Of a stretch of 64,000 nucleotides of DNA, positions 20,725-31,305 are shown piece by piece (the stretch's first letter is position 1; the number at the start of each line of letters is the position of its first letter). A model generated the notes under the pieces. It ran no database searches, was not told the origin of the DNA, and saw nothing but the letters and a program-made list of their open reading frames with translations. A program made the position numbers and the translations under genes. Source of the DNA: Heterohyrax brucei (taxonomy: Eukaryota; Chordata; Mammalia; Hyracoidea; Procaviidae); NCBI GenBank assembly GCA_028571685.1, contig CM053143.1, positions 135,690,829 to 135,754,828 on the forward strand, in the 5' to 3' direction.

Positions 20725-21474
20725 GATAGTGGAAGAGGACTTGAAACAATTACTTATGAAGATCAAGGACAATAGCCTTCAGTGTGGATTACACTGCAAC
20801 ATAAAGAAAACAAGAATTTTCACAGCACAATAAGCAGCATCATAATAAACGGAGAAAAGATTCAAGTTGTCAAGGATTTCGTTTTGCTTGCATCCATAAT
20901 AAACACCCTTAGAAACAGTCAATAAATCAAATTAAATATTGTAAAGGGAGAATCTTCTGTAAAAGACATCTTTAAAATATTAAAAAAACAGAGACGTCAT
21001 TTTGAGGACTCAGTTGTGCCTGACTCATGCCATGGTATTTTCAGTTGCCTCACATACACACAAAAGCTGGACAATGAATAAGGAAAACAGAAGAATCGAT
21101 GCCTTTGAATTCAGCATTGACTAAGAATATTGACTATACTGGGGACCACCAGGATAACAAACAAGTGTGTCTTGAAAGAAGTCAGCAAGAATGTTCCTTA
21201 GAAGTTAGGGTGGAGAGACTTTGTTTTTTGTACTTTGGACATTTTATCATGTGGGGACCAGTCCCTGGAGATGGGCATCACATTTGCTGAGGTCAAGGGC
21301 GAGAGAGAAACAGGAGGACCTTCAATGAGATGGATTGACATAGTGGCTGCAACAATCAGCTTCAACCTCTCAACAACTGTGAGGATGGTACAGAACCAGG
21401 CAGTGTTGCAGGGTCACCATGAGTCAGAATTAACTCAACAGCACATAACAATAACAACAATAGCAAGAAATAAA
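20725..21474 (+). mobile_element. RTE LINE 3' fragment
   Basis: A 5'-truncated RTE starting just past the YADD box (gtggaagaggacttgaaaca). It continues through the C-terminal region, where 21235-21420 reads as RTE in two frames (GGPSMRWIDIVAATI), and ends with gagtcagaattaactcaaca plus ataacaataacaacaat. Frameshifted and inactive. Confidence 0.85.
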
Positions 21475-22229
21475 TGACTCTTACTGTTATCCAAAAACCT
21501 ACCCCCCGTTCTAGTCACAGCCTTCCTTGCTAATACATTAAGGACAGAAAAAGAATTGAGCCTACTCATTAGGTATTAGATTGATTTTCACACTTTAGAG
21601 ATGTAAACACAAAGTCACTTAATAACCATAGATCCTTCTTTGTGGCCTGTAGTAGGATATAATGAAATCCATTGGTAGAGACAAGAAAACAAGGAGCAAA
21701 GATAGTCTTGACCATGGTCAAATGCTCTTATTCCTGTTGTGGAGAATACTATTTGTCCCCAATAACCTTTTCACCATGCATCCTTTTTGTAACAAAACTC
21801 ACAATTTTAGTAGGGTTCATGACTTACCAGCCATATTTCACAGACTCTCTTGCAGCTATATGACAAAGTCCAGACAAAGACATGTAAGCAAAGGTGGTGT
21901 GGATAACTTCTATATCATGTTTTCGTAAGGAATCAGCTTGCTGTCCTCTATTTCTCCCCCATCTCAGGGGCTGAACCTAAACTCAACAAGGAGTAACCCA
22001 GAATAAACAGTTCAAAAAGTCAGCATACTTTGGCATAGTAGAATAATAAGATAGAAGGAACCTTGGATCTTGTATAAAATCATAGATAGGTGGTCTCTTC
22101 CTTCTGAACCACATAATCGCACAAGCTTTTAATAAGAGAAGAAAAAATGTTCTGTCTTGTTCAAGCCAAGCTATGGGGGAAAAAATAACAAAAAACTAAA
22201 CTAATATCCTTAATAAAATCATTGAGGGG
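21475..22229. other. Unassigned; probable old repeat in part
   Basis: Around 21830-21920 (cagactctcttgcagctat, catgtaagcaaaggtggtgt) resembles a common ancient mammalian repeat that I cannot name. The rest is unrecognised. Confidence 0.35.
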
Positions 22230-22545
22230 GCAGTAGTGGTACAGTGGTAGAATTCTCACTTCCCACCCAGGAGACCTGGGTTTGATTTCAGCCAATGCAA
22301 GTGGCGTGTAGCCACCACCTTTTGTGGGTTGCTATGCTGCTGAGCTGGAGCTTCCAGACTGAGAAGAGTAAGAAGAAAGGCCTAACGGTGTACTTCCAAA
22401 AATTATCAACATGATCATAATGATCTGATCCACAAGCAGTCTTGAGTATAATACAGGACAAGGCAATGCTTCGGTTCTGCTGTGCATGGAGTCATCACGT
22501 GTCTAGGACAACTCAACAGCAGCTCACAACAGTGAAATCCCTGAG
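22230..22545 (+). repeat. tRNA-Gly-headed SINE with RTE-like tail
   Basis: The head at 22230-22305 retains an A-box-like agtggtacagtggtagaatt and a B-box-like gggtttgatttcagcc, like tRNA-Gly (ggttcaattcccggcc). The body has cttccagactgagaagagt, related to the RTE 5' UTR. The tail (ctaggacaactcaacagcag) is RTE-like. The clearest copy for seeing how the element is built. Confidence 0.78.
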
Positions 22546-23535
22546 AGAATATCCCAGGTTCCTGCCTTCCAAACCTTGGTTATTCTTCAACTCTACTGAG
22601 TCTGACACCATTCTTTAAATCAGAATCTTTTCAATATGTCATTTTTTTGCTCAGTTTAGATCTGTCCCTTGCAACCAAAGAATTCCTTTATAAATACAAG
22701 GCTTTTATTTTCTCAGTGAATGTGATCATTTCCTTACAAACACACTTAACAAAGTAAAGGTAATTGTCCTAATTCCAAGAGAAGATATTACCAAAACCAG
22801 TTGTTTGTTGGGCACAAAAGACGAAATAACTCCAGGAAACTCTTAAGTGAACATAGTTCCTAAAGCACTAACATTCTTCTAAGTGCTTCCAAGAAGCATC
22901 TTTAAAGAAAATAAGATCCTGATACATGCTCCACGACCTTCATAAAATATCTGTCGTATGATGATATTAGTGAACAAAAGTTCTAAACAATACACACAAG
23001 TGTATCCATGCACATATACAAACAGAAACAAACGCAGCTTATGTGGACTCTTAACTCAGCTCTATAAACACCCAGCTACTATTTTATCATACACCTTGAC
23101 ATGAAAAAGATAATGACATATAATTCTTTCTTATATAAAACATTTGCTAATTTGTAGAAACAAAAACTCTCCACCACAAACAAAAGCCAAAGATAGATAA
23201 AATATGTAATTTGTGATAAGGGGAAAATAAAGACAATTGCAAGGCTGCTCAAGCCAGCGGTGTAACAGACTCAACAAAAATAAAAAGATATGTACAAACC
23301 ATGAGAGACCAGCTAAGATACTATAGAGAAAAAAGTAATGTCCAGTATTAATGACGCCATTTTCATTATTACCAATAAGCTAGAGTTTGGAAAAGTCTTG
23401 GAAATTTAAACATTACCTGAATTATTTAAATCACTGAACCTACTCTTCTCTACATACACACACAGACAGAAAAAAAAACTAACAAAGGAACTTGGACAAT
23501 TAGAAAACTATTAAAATTTAGGATAGCATACAGAA
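22546..23535. other. Unassigned AT-rich DNA
   Basis: No gene or repeat recognised. Confidence 0.45.
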
Positions 23536-24716
23536 TTGTTGTCACTAAGTGCTGTCAAGCCAGTTTCAACTCATGGAGACTACCTTATACACAACAGAAG
23601 GAAACACTGCCTGGTATTATGTCATGCCCACAACTGTTTTTATGCTGAAACTCATTGTTGCAGCCACTATGTCAATCCATCTTCTTGAGGGTCTTGCTCT
23701 TTTTCACTGATGCTCCATCCTACCAAGCATGATGTCCTTCTCCAGGGACTTACCCCTCCTGACAAGATGTTCAAAGTATGTAAGGTGTAGTCTTACCATC
23801 TTTACTTCCAAAGAGCACTCTGGTTGTACTTCTTTGAGAACATATCTATTTGTTCTTTTGGTAGTAATGATACACTCAGTATTTTTCTCATTGTGCAGCT
23901 ATTGCAGATGTATGATGCAACTGAAAATACCATGGTCAGGCGGACACTAATCTTCAAGGTGACATCCTTACTTTTCAACGATAAAAAAGTGCTCTGCAGC
24001 AGACTTTGCCAAGTAATGTGTCTTCTGATTTCTGCTACTTCCATAGACATTGGTGCTGGAACCAAGTAAAAAGGAATCCATGACAACCTCAGTCATTTCT
24101 CCATTTTTCATGATATTGCCTAGTGGTCCACTTGTGAGGCTCTTTGGCTTTTTGATGTTGAGGTGCAACCTATACTGAAGGCAGTGGTCGTTCATTTTTA
24201 TCATGAAGTATTTCAATTCAAATTCTCTTCACTTTCAGGCAGCAAGGTTGTGTAGTCTGCACAATGCAGGTTGTTAATGAGTCCTCCTCCAATCCTGGTG
24301 CCTTGACTGAGCTCCTTGGATAATTTGCTTGGCTGAAAAGGTATGATGAAAGAATACAACCCTGATGCACGTCTTTCCTGACCATAAAGCATGCAGTGTC
24401 CCCTTGTTCTGTTCACATGACTACCTCTTGGTCCATGTACAGATTCCTCATGAGCACATTTAAGTGTTTTGGAATTCCCATTCTCTGTAATGTTAGTCAT
24501 AATTGGTTATGATCTGCACAGTCGAATGCCTTTGCATACTCAAAGAAACACAGGTAAATATCTTTCTGGTATTCTCTGCTTTCAGTCAAGATCCATCTGA
24601 CATCAGCAATGGTATCCCTGGTTCCACATCCTCTTCTGAATCCTACTTGAATTTCTAGCAGTTCTGTGTCAATATATTGTTGCAGTTGCTTTTACATGAT
24701 CTGTAGCAAACTTTTA
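23536..24716 (-). mobile_element. RTE LINE 3' fragment
   Basis: The 3' end at 23536 has gttgtcactaagtgctgtc. The minus strand carries the C-terminal region and RT back to 24716. The 24500-24213 translation includes TRIGGGLINNLHCADYTTLLPE, where the catalytic YADD has become CADY. 24216-23968 continues as MIKMNDHCLQYRLHLNIKK. 5'-truncated and inactive. Confidence 0.87.
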
Positions 24717-26460
24717 CTAATTAGAATCTTACTAAATTACAAAATTAGATCTGGGGAAATCTTATAACAACTGCTAGTTATAGCCAATTGTTCAGCAAGT
24801 ATTCTTGATGTTTATCGTGCTTTGAAACATGTAATTATAATTATCATTTCATCCACAGCATGTCGCACAAAAGTTGGCACATTCTAGGTACTAAATTCAC
24901 ATGAATCAATAAGAGGATGAATAAATGATATGATCCAATAAAGTAATTTATATATGTGAGATTTACATAGGTATCCGATTACTTCTACATTTTAATCCTT
25001 TTTTATATTCAGCATCTCCTATTTTACAGAAACCTTTGCAAAGTATATAAACCAAAAATTGTTATTACCAATTACTGTTTAAAAAGAAACAAAGCAAGTA
25101 AGTGCCAAGCAGAACTAGAAATAAAAGCTCAAGTTTTCTGACCCTTAGCCTATCACCATGAATTAATAAAACAATAAAAAGAATCCCTTTTGTTCACACG
25201 TGCTGTCATACCCACATACTACCACCCTCAGAGTTGGAGGGAATAAAGAAATTTGCAGAGCAAATTGTATTTGAGATGCAGAGAAAGACAAATAGATTTC
25301 CTTCTTAAAAATATTTCTCACTGGAGCAAATTAAAATGACAACTAAATAGGGGAGGCGACTGTGCTAACAGACAATATCCACAGACAACAAAAACTAAGG
25401 GAGTCAGGCGTGATTAGAGGGGTCTCTTAATGACAGTAAGCTGTTGGCAGTAAAACCCACAAATTTTCATCTGAGTAGCACATGAGGATGGAATAGCGTG
25501 GATGCTTTCCCTGTCCGCATAACACTATTGAGAATGATAATGAAATAATGTTTTTATCTCTGTCAGTTCTTTTCCTGTAAAAAAGAAATGAGGGACCAGC
25601 ACTTGGGTCTCAGATTAATTTTATATGCATGAACTATGGCTTTCCAAATTGCATGCTCTCCTCTTTCCCAGCCCCACACTGAATTTGCAATAAAAGTATT
25701 AGACATAACACTTAAAGATAGGGCTAAAGGAGGGAAACAGGGGGGAAGAGACAGGAAAAGGAAAATGTATGTGAGATCTCAGTGTTGTTTTTTTTAATAT
25801 ATACAAACATTAAAACACATTAGTCATAGTACTGTCTTTTTTTTATAAGGAAACCAAGAACCAGCTCCCTTCCTCCTTGTGAACTTGACTATCGCCATCA
25901 GGTGAGAAAGTGAAGAAAAGCAAGATATTTGAGCATTTTTGTCACTGTCTCTCAAGAGAAAAAATACAAGGTGCTGAAATGCTAAATCACGAATACCCTC
26001 ACCGGAAAAGTACTGTTAACCAATCGACTGCCGGCAGGATAAACAGGGTTACAGAAAGTTCAAAAGATAAGAAAACTGATTGTAATATTGATTTATGAGA
26101 AAAAGAGAAGCAAAACTAACCCTTTATGTATAGATTGCTATGGTAGTTTTTCTTACTACAGCACAAATAGGTTTCAAATAGAAGAATATAAACCTTAATA
26201 AACAGTTGCTCCCACAGCCACTCAAGGTTCATAAAGTGTCTAGAAATATTCCCAAGAAGGGAAAAACAACAGAAGGGAGTGCAATATTAAAAGACAATGG
26301 AATTTTTTTTAGTATGCAAAGATTAGCAACAATGCACGGCCCATCATTAAGAAGATTATATTGCATTAACTATTAAAGTAGAACGAGTATGATAAAGCCC
26401 ATGAAGACATGAAACTTCTGATTGACACATCATGCAGAAAGCCAGTAATGGGTCAGGATT
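24717..26460. other. Unassigned DNA with a possible MIR
   Basis: No gene is seen. A possible antisense MIR lies at 25005-25160 and is listed separately. The open stretch 25910-26098 (plus) shows no domain. Confidence 0.4.
25005..25160 (-). repeat. Possible MIR SINE
   Basis: Weak antisense MIR pattern: tcctattttacagaaacc, gcaagtaagtgccaagcaga, caagttttctgacccttagcc. Confidence 0.45.
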
Positions 26461-26461
26461 T

Positions 26462-27125
26462 CTTTTTTTTTTTTTTGGTGCTTGAGCCTTTTTTTCACTA
26501 TTATTGTGATTAAGTGAATGTACAGAATCCAAATGAATTCTGGATTCTGCAGCTCCCTCTGCTCTCCTTGCCCAGTGACAGCACACTCTTCCTTTTTATT
26601 CGTGACTTCCCATATCATCTTCACAAGCTCCTGCCCCATTCTCTCTACCTTTTTCTCTCCCATCTAGAAAGAAGCCAGTAAGACAGCATCCTATAAATGC
26701 ATAGAACCATAAAGTACATACACTATATGGTCACATTGTGTCCCCAGGTTGTGCCCACTTTTCTCAAAAGAGTTGACCTCAGTAGTGTTTTCTGATCAGG
26801 GACAGCAGCAGGTCTAGGGGCCATGCTCCTAGGGGATCCACCAGGCTGTTGGATCATCAGTTGTGGTCTTTTAGTAGGGTTCTTGAGCTGCACCCTCTTT
26901 TTTTTATGTTGCCACAGGGACTCAACAATGTGTGTCCCATCACGGCTGTCTTTGGTGGTGTCCAGGCACCATCAGGTTCTTCTGGTCACATGTTGATGCA
27001 GTCTCCCACTCACACAGGTCCTTCTTTCTCCTGAGCTCTTTTTACCCTTGTGTCTTATTGTTCTCAGTGATCATCTGTTCCAAATGATTTGGGGCCATTT
27101 GGTATACATCAGATGGTAGCTTGCT
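26462..27125 (-). mobile_element. L1 3' UTR, 5'-truncated insertion
   Basis: A poly-T at 26463-26476 marks the antisense poly-A tail. The following sequence is the reverse of the L1 3' UTR also seen at 36420-36735 and 50227-50800: tggtcttttagtagggttc, ccaggcaccatcaggttctt, ctggtcacatgttgatgcag, cagatggtagcttgctac. It contains no ORF2; the insertion stops inside the 3' UTR. Confidence 0.75.
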
Positions 27126-27235
27126 ACTTTTAAGAAGGATTTTTTTAATTGAGAATTTTTCTTATCTACACAGTCAAACTAATCCCACTTATACTTGTCA
27201 TGCTATGTATTTTCATATTTGAATTTTTTGAAGGG

Positions 27236-27662
27236 TGCTATGGATTGAAGTGTGTTCCCCAGAAATATGTGTTGGAATCTTAACTCTTACACCTGTAAAT
27301 GTAACTCTGTTTGGAAACAAGGTTTTGTTATGCTAACGGGGCCACATCAGTTTAGGATGCATCCTAAATCTTATCACTCCTCAATGAGGTGAAGGGCAGC
27401 ACAGACACAGAGACCAGTAGGCACAAAGGAGGCAGACAGAAGCTATCTGATGATGGCAGAGGAAGAAGAATCTACAAGCCCAAGAACTACAATGATTTCC
27501 AGCACGACAAACTGAAATAAACAAAGGAACTCCATCTAGAGCCACATTTTGAATTTTGAAGTCTAGCTGCCTGAATTTAAGAAAATAAATCTGTCCTTTA
27601 AAGCCACCTAACTGTGGTATTTCTGTCACAGCAGCATTTAGACAGCAGAGAACACAGAAGCT
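27236..27662 (+). mobile_element. Solo LTR, ERVL-MaLR-like
   Basis: A sense LTR from ctatggattgaagtgtgttcc to ctgtcacagcagcatttagac, with the aataaatctgtcctttaaagcc polyadenylation region typical of MLT1/MST-like LTRs. A fossil; no internal region is attached. Confidence 0.75.
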
Positions 27663-28431
27663 TATGACGACCAACAAGAACAAACCAGAGCAGCAGTCCC
27701 AAACATGGTTAGTAAAAAATCAGCCCCAGAAAGTCACCACAAGGAATTTTTAAACAGGCTAGGTCAACATCAAATAAGTTTGGCAATGCCATGTACCTAC
27801 AATATGCCCCTACTGGAGACCAATAGTTTGTAATAATATACTGCACACAATGAGAATTTTTACAGTAAAAACACCAATTGATAGAGTATACAGTGTGGGA
27901 AATCCTGGGAGTGAAAGGTAGGATTTTGATGTATGGAAATTGCAAATGTTTGTAAGCAGGATTGATTTGTCTGGCTTTTCACTCTTTCTAGATCCTACAT
28001 TCCACATGGTTTTTATGGTGCGATATGCTTGCAAAACTGAGTATTTGCCAATTTAATCAATTGCAAGGCACATTAGAAGTAGATTATCATGTTTCTAATG
28101 CCCTTAGATTTGATTATGAAGCAAATAGCATTATAATATAAGAAAATCTAAATTCATTTTATTGTTTGGATTACACTAGTGGGAATTTAGATTTGTATAA
28201 TGAGCTATATTTGTGAACACAAAAATTTCATCAGGAGAATAACCATTATTAGTCTACAGGAATAGCATTTGGTGATCATTCTTTAGCGAAAAACTGAAGA
28301 CAATGGATTCTCCACTGTGTTTCTAGACTCAATTCATCACTAATTTCATTTGATTATATTGTAAAACTTACAGAACTCTAAAAGGTTCCTGTAACATAAC
28401 GAGATAAAGACCTTTCATATCGAAGTATTTA
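27663..28431. other. Unassigned DNA
   Basis: No gene or repeat recognised between two oppositely oriented LTRs. Confidence 0.45.
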
Positions 28432-28982
28432 GTCATCTAGTGCTGCTATAAGAGAAAAACCACAGTGCATGGCTTTCACAATAGAAGTTCATTTTCACAG
28501 TCTAGTAGGCTAGAAGTCCAAATTCAGGAGTGTCAGCTCCAAGGAAAAGCTTTCTCTGTTGGCTCTAGAAAAATGTTCTTGTTATCAGTCTTCCACTGGA
28601 CTAGGAGCTTCTCTTTACAGGAACCTTGGGTCCAAAGGACGAGTGCTGGTCCTGGCACTGCTTTCTTAGTAGGATGTGTTCCCCTCCCTCTGCCTGCTTT
28701 GCTTTCCTTTTATCTCTTATAAAATAAAAAGTGGTGCAGGCCACACCTCAGGGAAACTCCCTTTACATTAGATCAAGGATGCAACCTGAACAAGGTGTTA
28801 CATCTCCTCGTATCCTTCGAATATAATCTAATTTTGGCTCATTAGCCACTGGTAGAGATTAGAATGCACAACACAGAAGAAAATTGTATCAGTCACAGAA
28901 TGGAGGACAACCGTATAATACTGGGAATTACACCTAACCAAGCTGGCACATACTCTTCGGGGACACAGTTCAATGCATGAAG
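28432..28982 (-). mobile_element. Solo LTR, ERVL-MaLR-like
   Basis: Antisense: begins agtcatctagtgctgctataa, contains cacagtctagtaggctagaag and ends ggggacacagttcaatgc. Nearly full length, and convergent with the LTR at 27236-27662. Confidence 0.78.
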
Positions 28983-29337
28983 CCAAGTATACGTGGAAAT
29001 CTGTAGAACAAAATAGAAGCTCTTTTCAAGAAAGGACACTGGCAAAATTAGCTATTAAACTCAAATAAAGAAAAGCTACCTCAAGCCTTGTACATTAATA
29101 AAATCTTAATGCTATAAGTATCTTCATCTAAAAATGAAACAACAAAAACTTAAATGATAGTTTAGGATAATATCTGATAATCTTGGGGTAGGGAAGAATT
29201 TCTTAAGTGAGATAGGATAGTTGGACATTATAGAAGAAAGCTAAATTATTTGGTTACATAAAGATTTTAAAATTTTATGTGAAAAAAATATAACAAAAAT
29301 ATGAAAAGACAAATAGTGAACTGGGAAAACTATTTGC
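28983..29337. other. Unassigned AT-rich DNA
   Basis: Nothing recognised. Confidence 0.45.
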
Positions 29338-29525
29338 ACACTGGTGCACGTGGTTAGCATGCTTAATAGCTAATTGAAAGGTTGGAGGTTCTAACCCAAC
29401 CAGAGGCACCTTGGAAGAACGACTTGGCAAGGTACTTCTGAAAAATCAGCCGCTTAAACACTCACGAAGCACAGTTCTAATATGACTCATAAGGGGTCAC
29501 TGAAGTGACCAGGTGGCATGTGAAT
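29338..29525 (+). repeat. AfroSINE, old long-form variant
   Basis: Head gtgcacgtggttagcatgc, central block gacttggcaaggtacttctg and tail gtcactgaagtgaccaggtgg. It differs from the short form and looks older. Confidence 0.75.
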
Positions 29526-29749
29526 TAACTAGTGCTGCTACCAGTATCTCTAATATTTACAGAACTGAGACAAAAGAAACTGAGAGAAAAAGTATCCAAC
29601 AAAAGACTACAGAGGACATTCAAATGGCTAGGAAACATGAAAAAGCACTCCAACTCACTAGTAACTAGTCAAAATCCAAATTACATTCCAAATAAAATAG
29701 CAGTGCACTTGCACAAATGAGAAGGGAAAAGAGGGTCAACCTCCAGTTT

Positions 29750-30077
29750 CATTGATTGAACTGTGTCCCCCCAAAATATGTGTCAACTTAGCTAGACCAT
29801 GATTTCCAGTATTGTGTAGTTGTCCTTCATTTTGTGATCTGATATAATTGTCGTCTATTTTGTGGCATGGTGTAATCACCCTCTATTTTATATGTAAATT
29901 CTAACCTCTGCCTTTGATTACATTGCATTTAAGATTGGGTTGTATTATGGTAAAGAGGGAAGATTAGTTTTTGTTTTATCTTGATGAGCCGGGAGTAAGG
30001 TTCATCTTGGGTTAACCTTTTCTGAGACACAAAAGAGATTAAACGAGCTAGGAAGCAGAAGGAGAAGACAGTTAGAA
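29750..30077 (+). mobile_element. LTR, ERVL-MaLR-like, 5' part
   Basis: Starts at attgattgaactgtgtcccc and runs to about 30077, where RTE sequence takes over. Its 3' part is at 31051-31212. Confidence 0.72.
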
Positions 30078-31050
30078 AATATGGTCTTCCAGATAGAAAT
30101 GATGCCAAAGACCACATGACAGAATTTTGTAAGATCAACAGCTTCTTCCAAGAGCATAAATGGAAATCATACACGTGGACCTTGCTAGATGGGAAACAGG
30201 AATCAAATACACTACATCTGTGGAGACAGACCATGGAAAAGGTCAATGCTATCAGTTAGAAAGGGGCGAACTGCTCCTATGCAAGTACAAGTTGAAGCTG
30301 AAGAAAATTAGAGGGGGTCCTTGAGAGTCCAAGAATGATCTTAAGTATATCCCATCTGAATTTAAAGACCATCTCAAGAATAAATTTGACATGTTTATAC
30401 TAATGACTGAAGACCAGATGCATTGCAGAATGACTTAATGGACATTTGCACGGAGAAAGCAAGAGGTTGTTAAAAAGACAGGAAAAAAGAGAAAAAACAA
30501 AAAGGGATGTAAGACTCTGAAACTTGCTCTTAGACATCGAGTAGCTAAAGCAAAAGGAAGAAACAATGATGACAAAGAAGTGAACAGACGGGAAAGAGCG
30601 ACTCAAGAAGGCAAAGCAAAGCACTCCAACGGCATGCTCAAAGGCCTGGAGTTAGAAACCCGAAAGGGAAGAACACGCTAGGCATTTCTCAAGCCGAAAG
30701 ACTGAAGAAAAAATTTAAGCCTTTACCTGCAATTTTGAAGGATTCTATAAGCAAAATATGGAATAATATAGAAAATATGAAAAGAAGAGAGAAAGAATAC
30801 ACAGTCACTGTTCCAAAAAGAACTGGTCGATGTTAAGTCATTTCAGGACGTAGCATATAATCAGTAAGTGATTTATGGTAGAGAAGCAGAAAGTTTAAGA
30901 TGCACTTGAAGGCATTTGCAAAACACAGGAATCTAGGAATTGACTGAACATCAATTAAGATGTTTCAACGAATAAAAGCAGCTCTAGAAATGTTCACTCG
31001 TGTATACCAGGAGATTTGGCAGACAGCTACTGGGCCAACCGACCGGAATA
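30078..31050 (+). mobile_element. RTE LINE internal fragment
   Basis: Begins in the endonuclease end (cagatagaaatgatgcca; accttgctagatgggaaac) and passes the linker (gactgaagaccagatgcattg; gaaagcaagaggttgttaaa). It ends in the N-terminal RT (aaagcagctctagaaatgttc, ataccaggagatttggcagac). Both the RTE 5' UTR and its 3' end are missing. It sits between the two halves of one LTR. Confidence 0.82.
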
Positions 31051-31212
31051 CACAGCGACTGTGTATCCCTTCTCTCTTCTTTTCATGTTTCCTATATCAT
31101 GTATATGTGAATTTGGACTTTTCACCTCCCAAACTGCGAAAACATAAATTTTTGTTTCTTAAAGCTACCCACTTGTAGTATTTCTCCTTAGCAGCAGTGT
31201 ATATCTACAACG
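31051..31212 (+). mobile_element. LTR, ERVL-MaLR-like, 3' part
   Basis: Continues the LTR of 29750-30077: gaatttggacttttcacctc, aacataaatttttgtttct, tgtagtatttctccttagcagc. Confidence 0.68.
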
Positions 31213-31305
31213 CCCAGAGTAAGAGGAAACAACATTCTCCTACATTTTTGGTGGATGTGTGTATTGTTATTTTATTGAAAGTTATTTACAATACTCATTA
31301 AAGTG

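Noticed and set aside
22230-22305. Possible tRNA-Gly gene
   Set aside because: The A- and B-box-like parts are there, but stem pairing is broken and RTE-like sequence follows directly; it is a SINE head.
24830-24945. Possible L2 3' end
   Set aside because: Only scattered agreement with the L2 tail; too weak to annotate.
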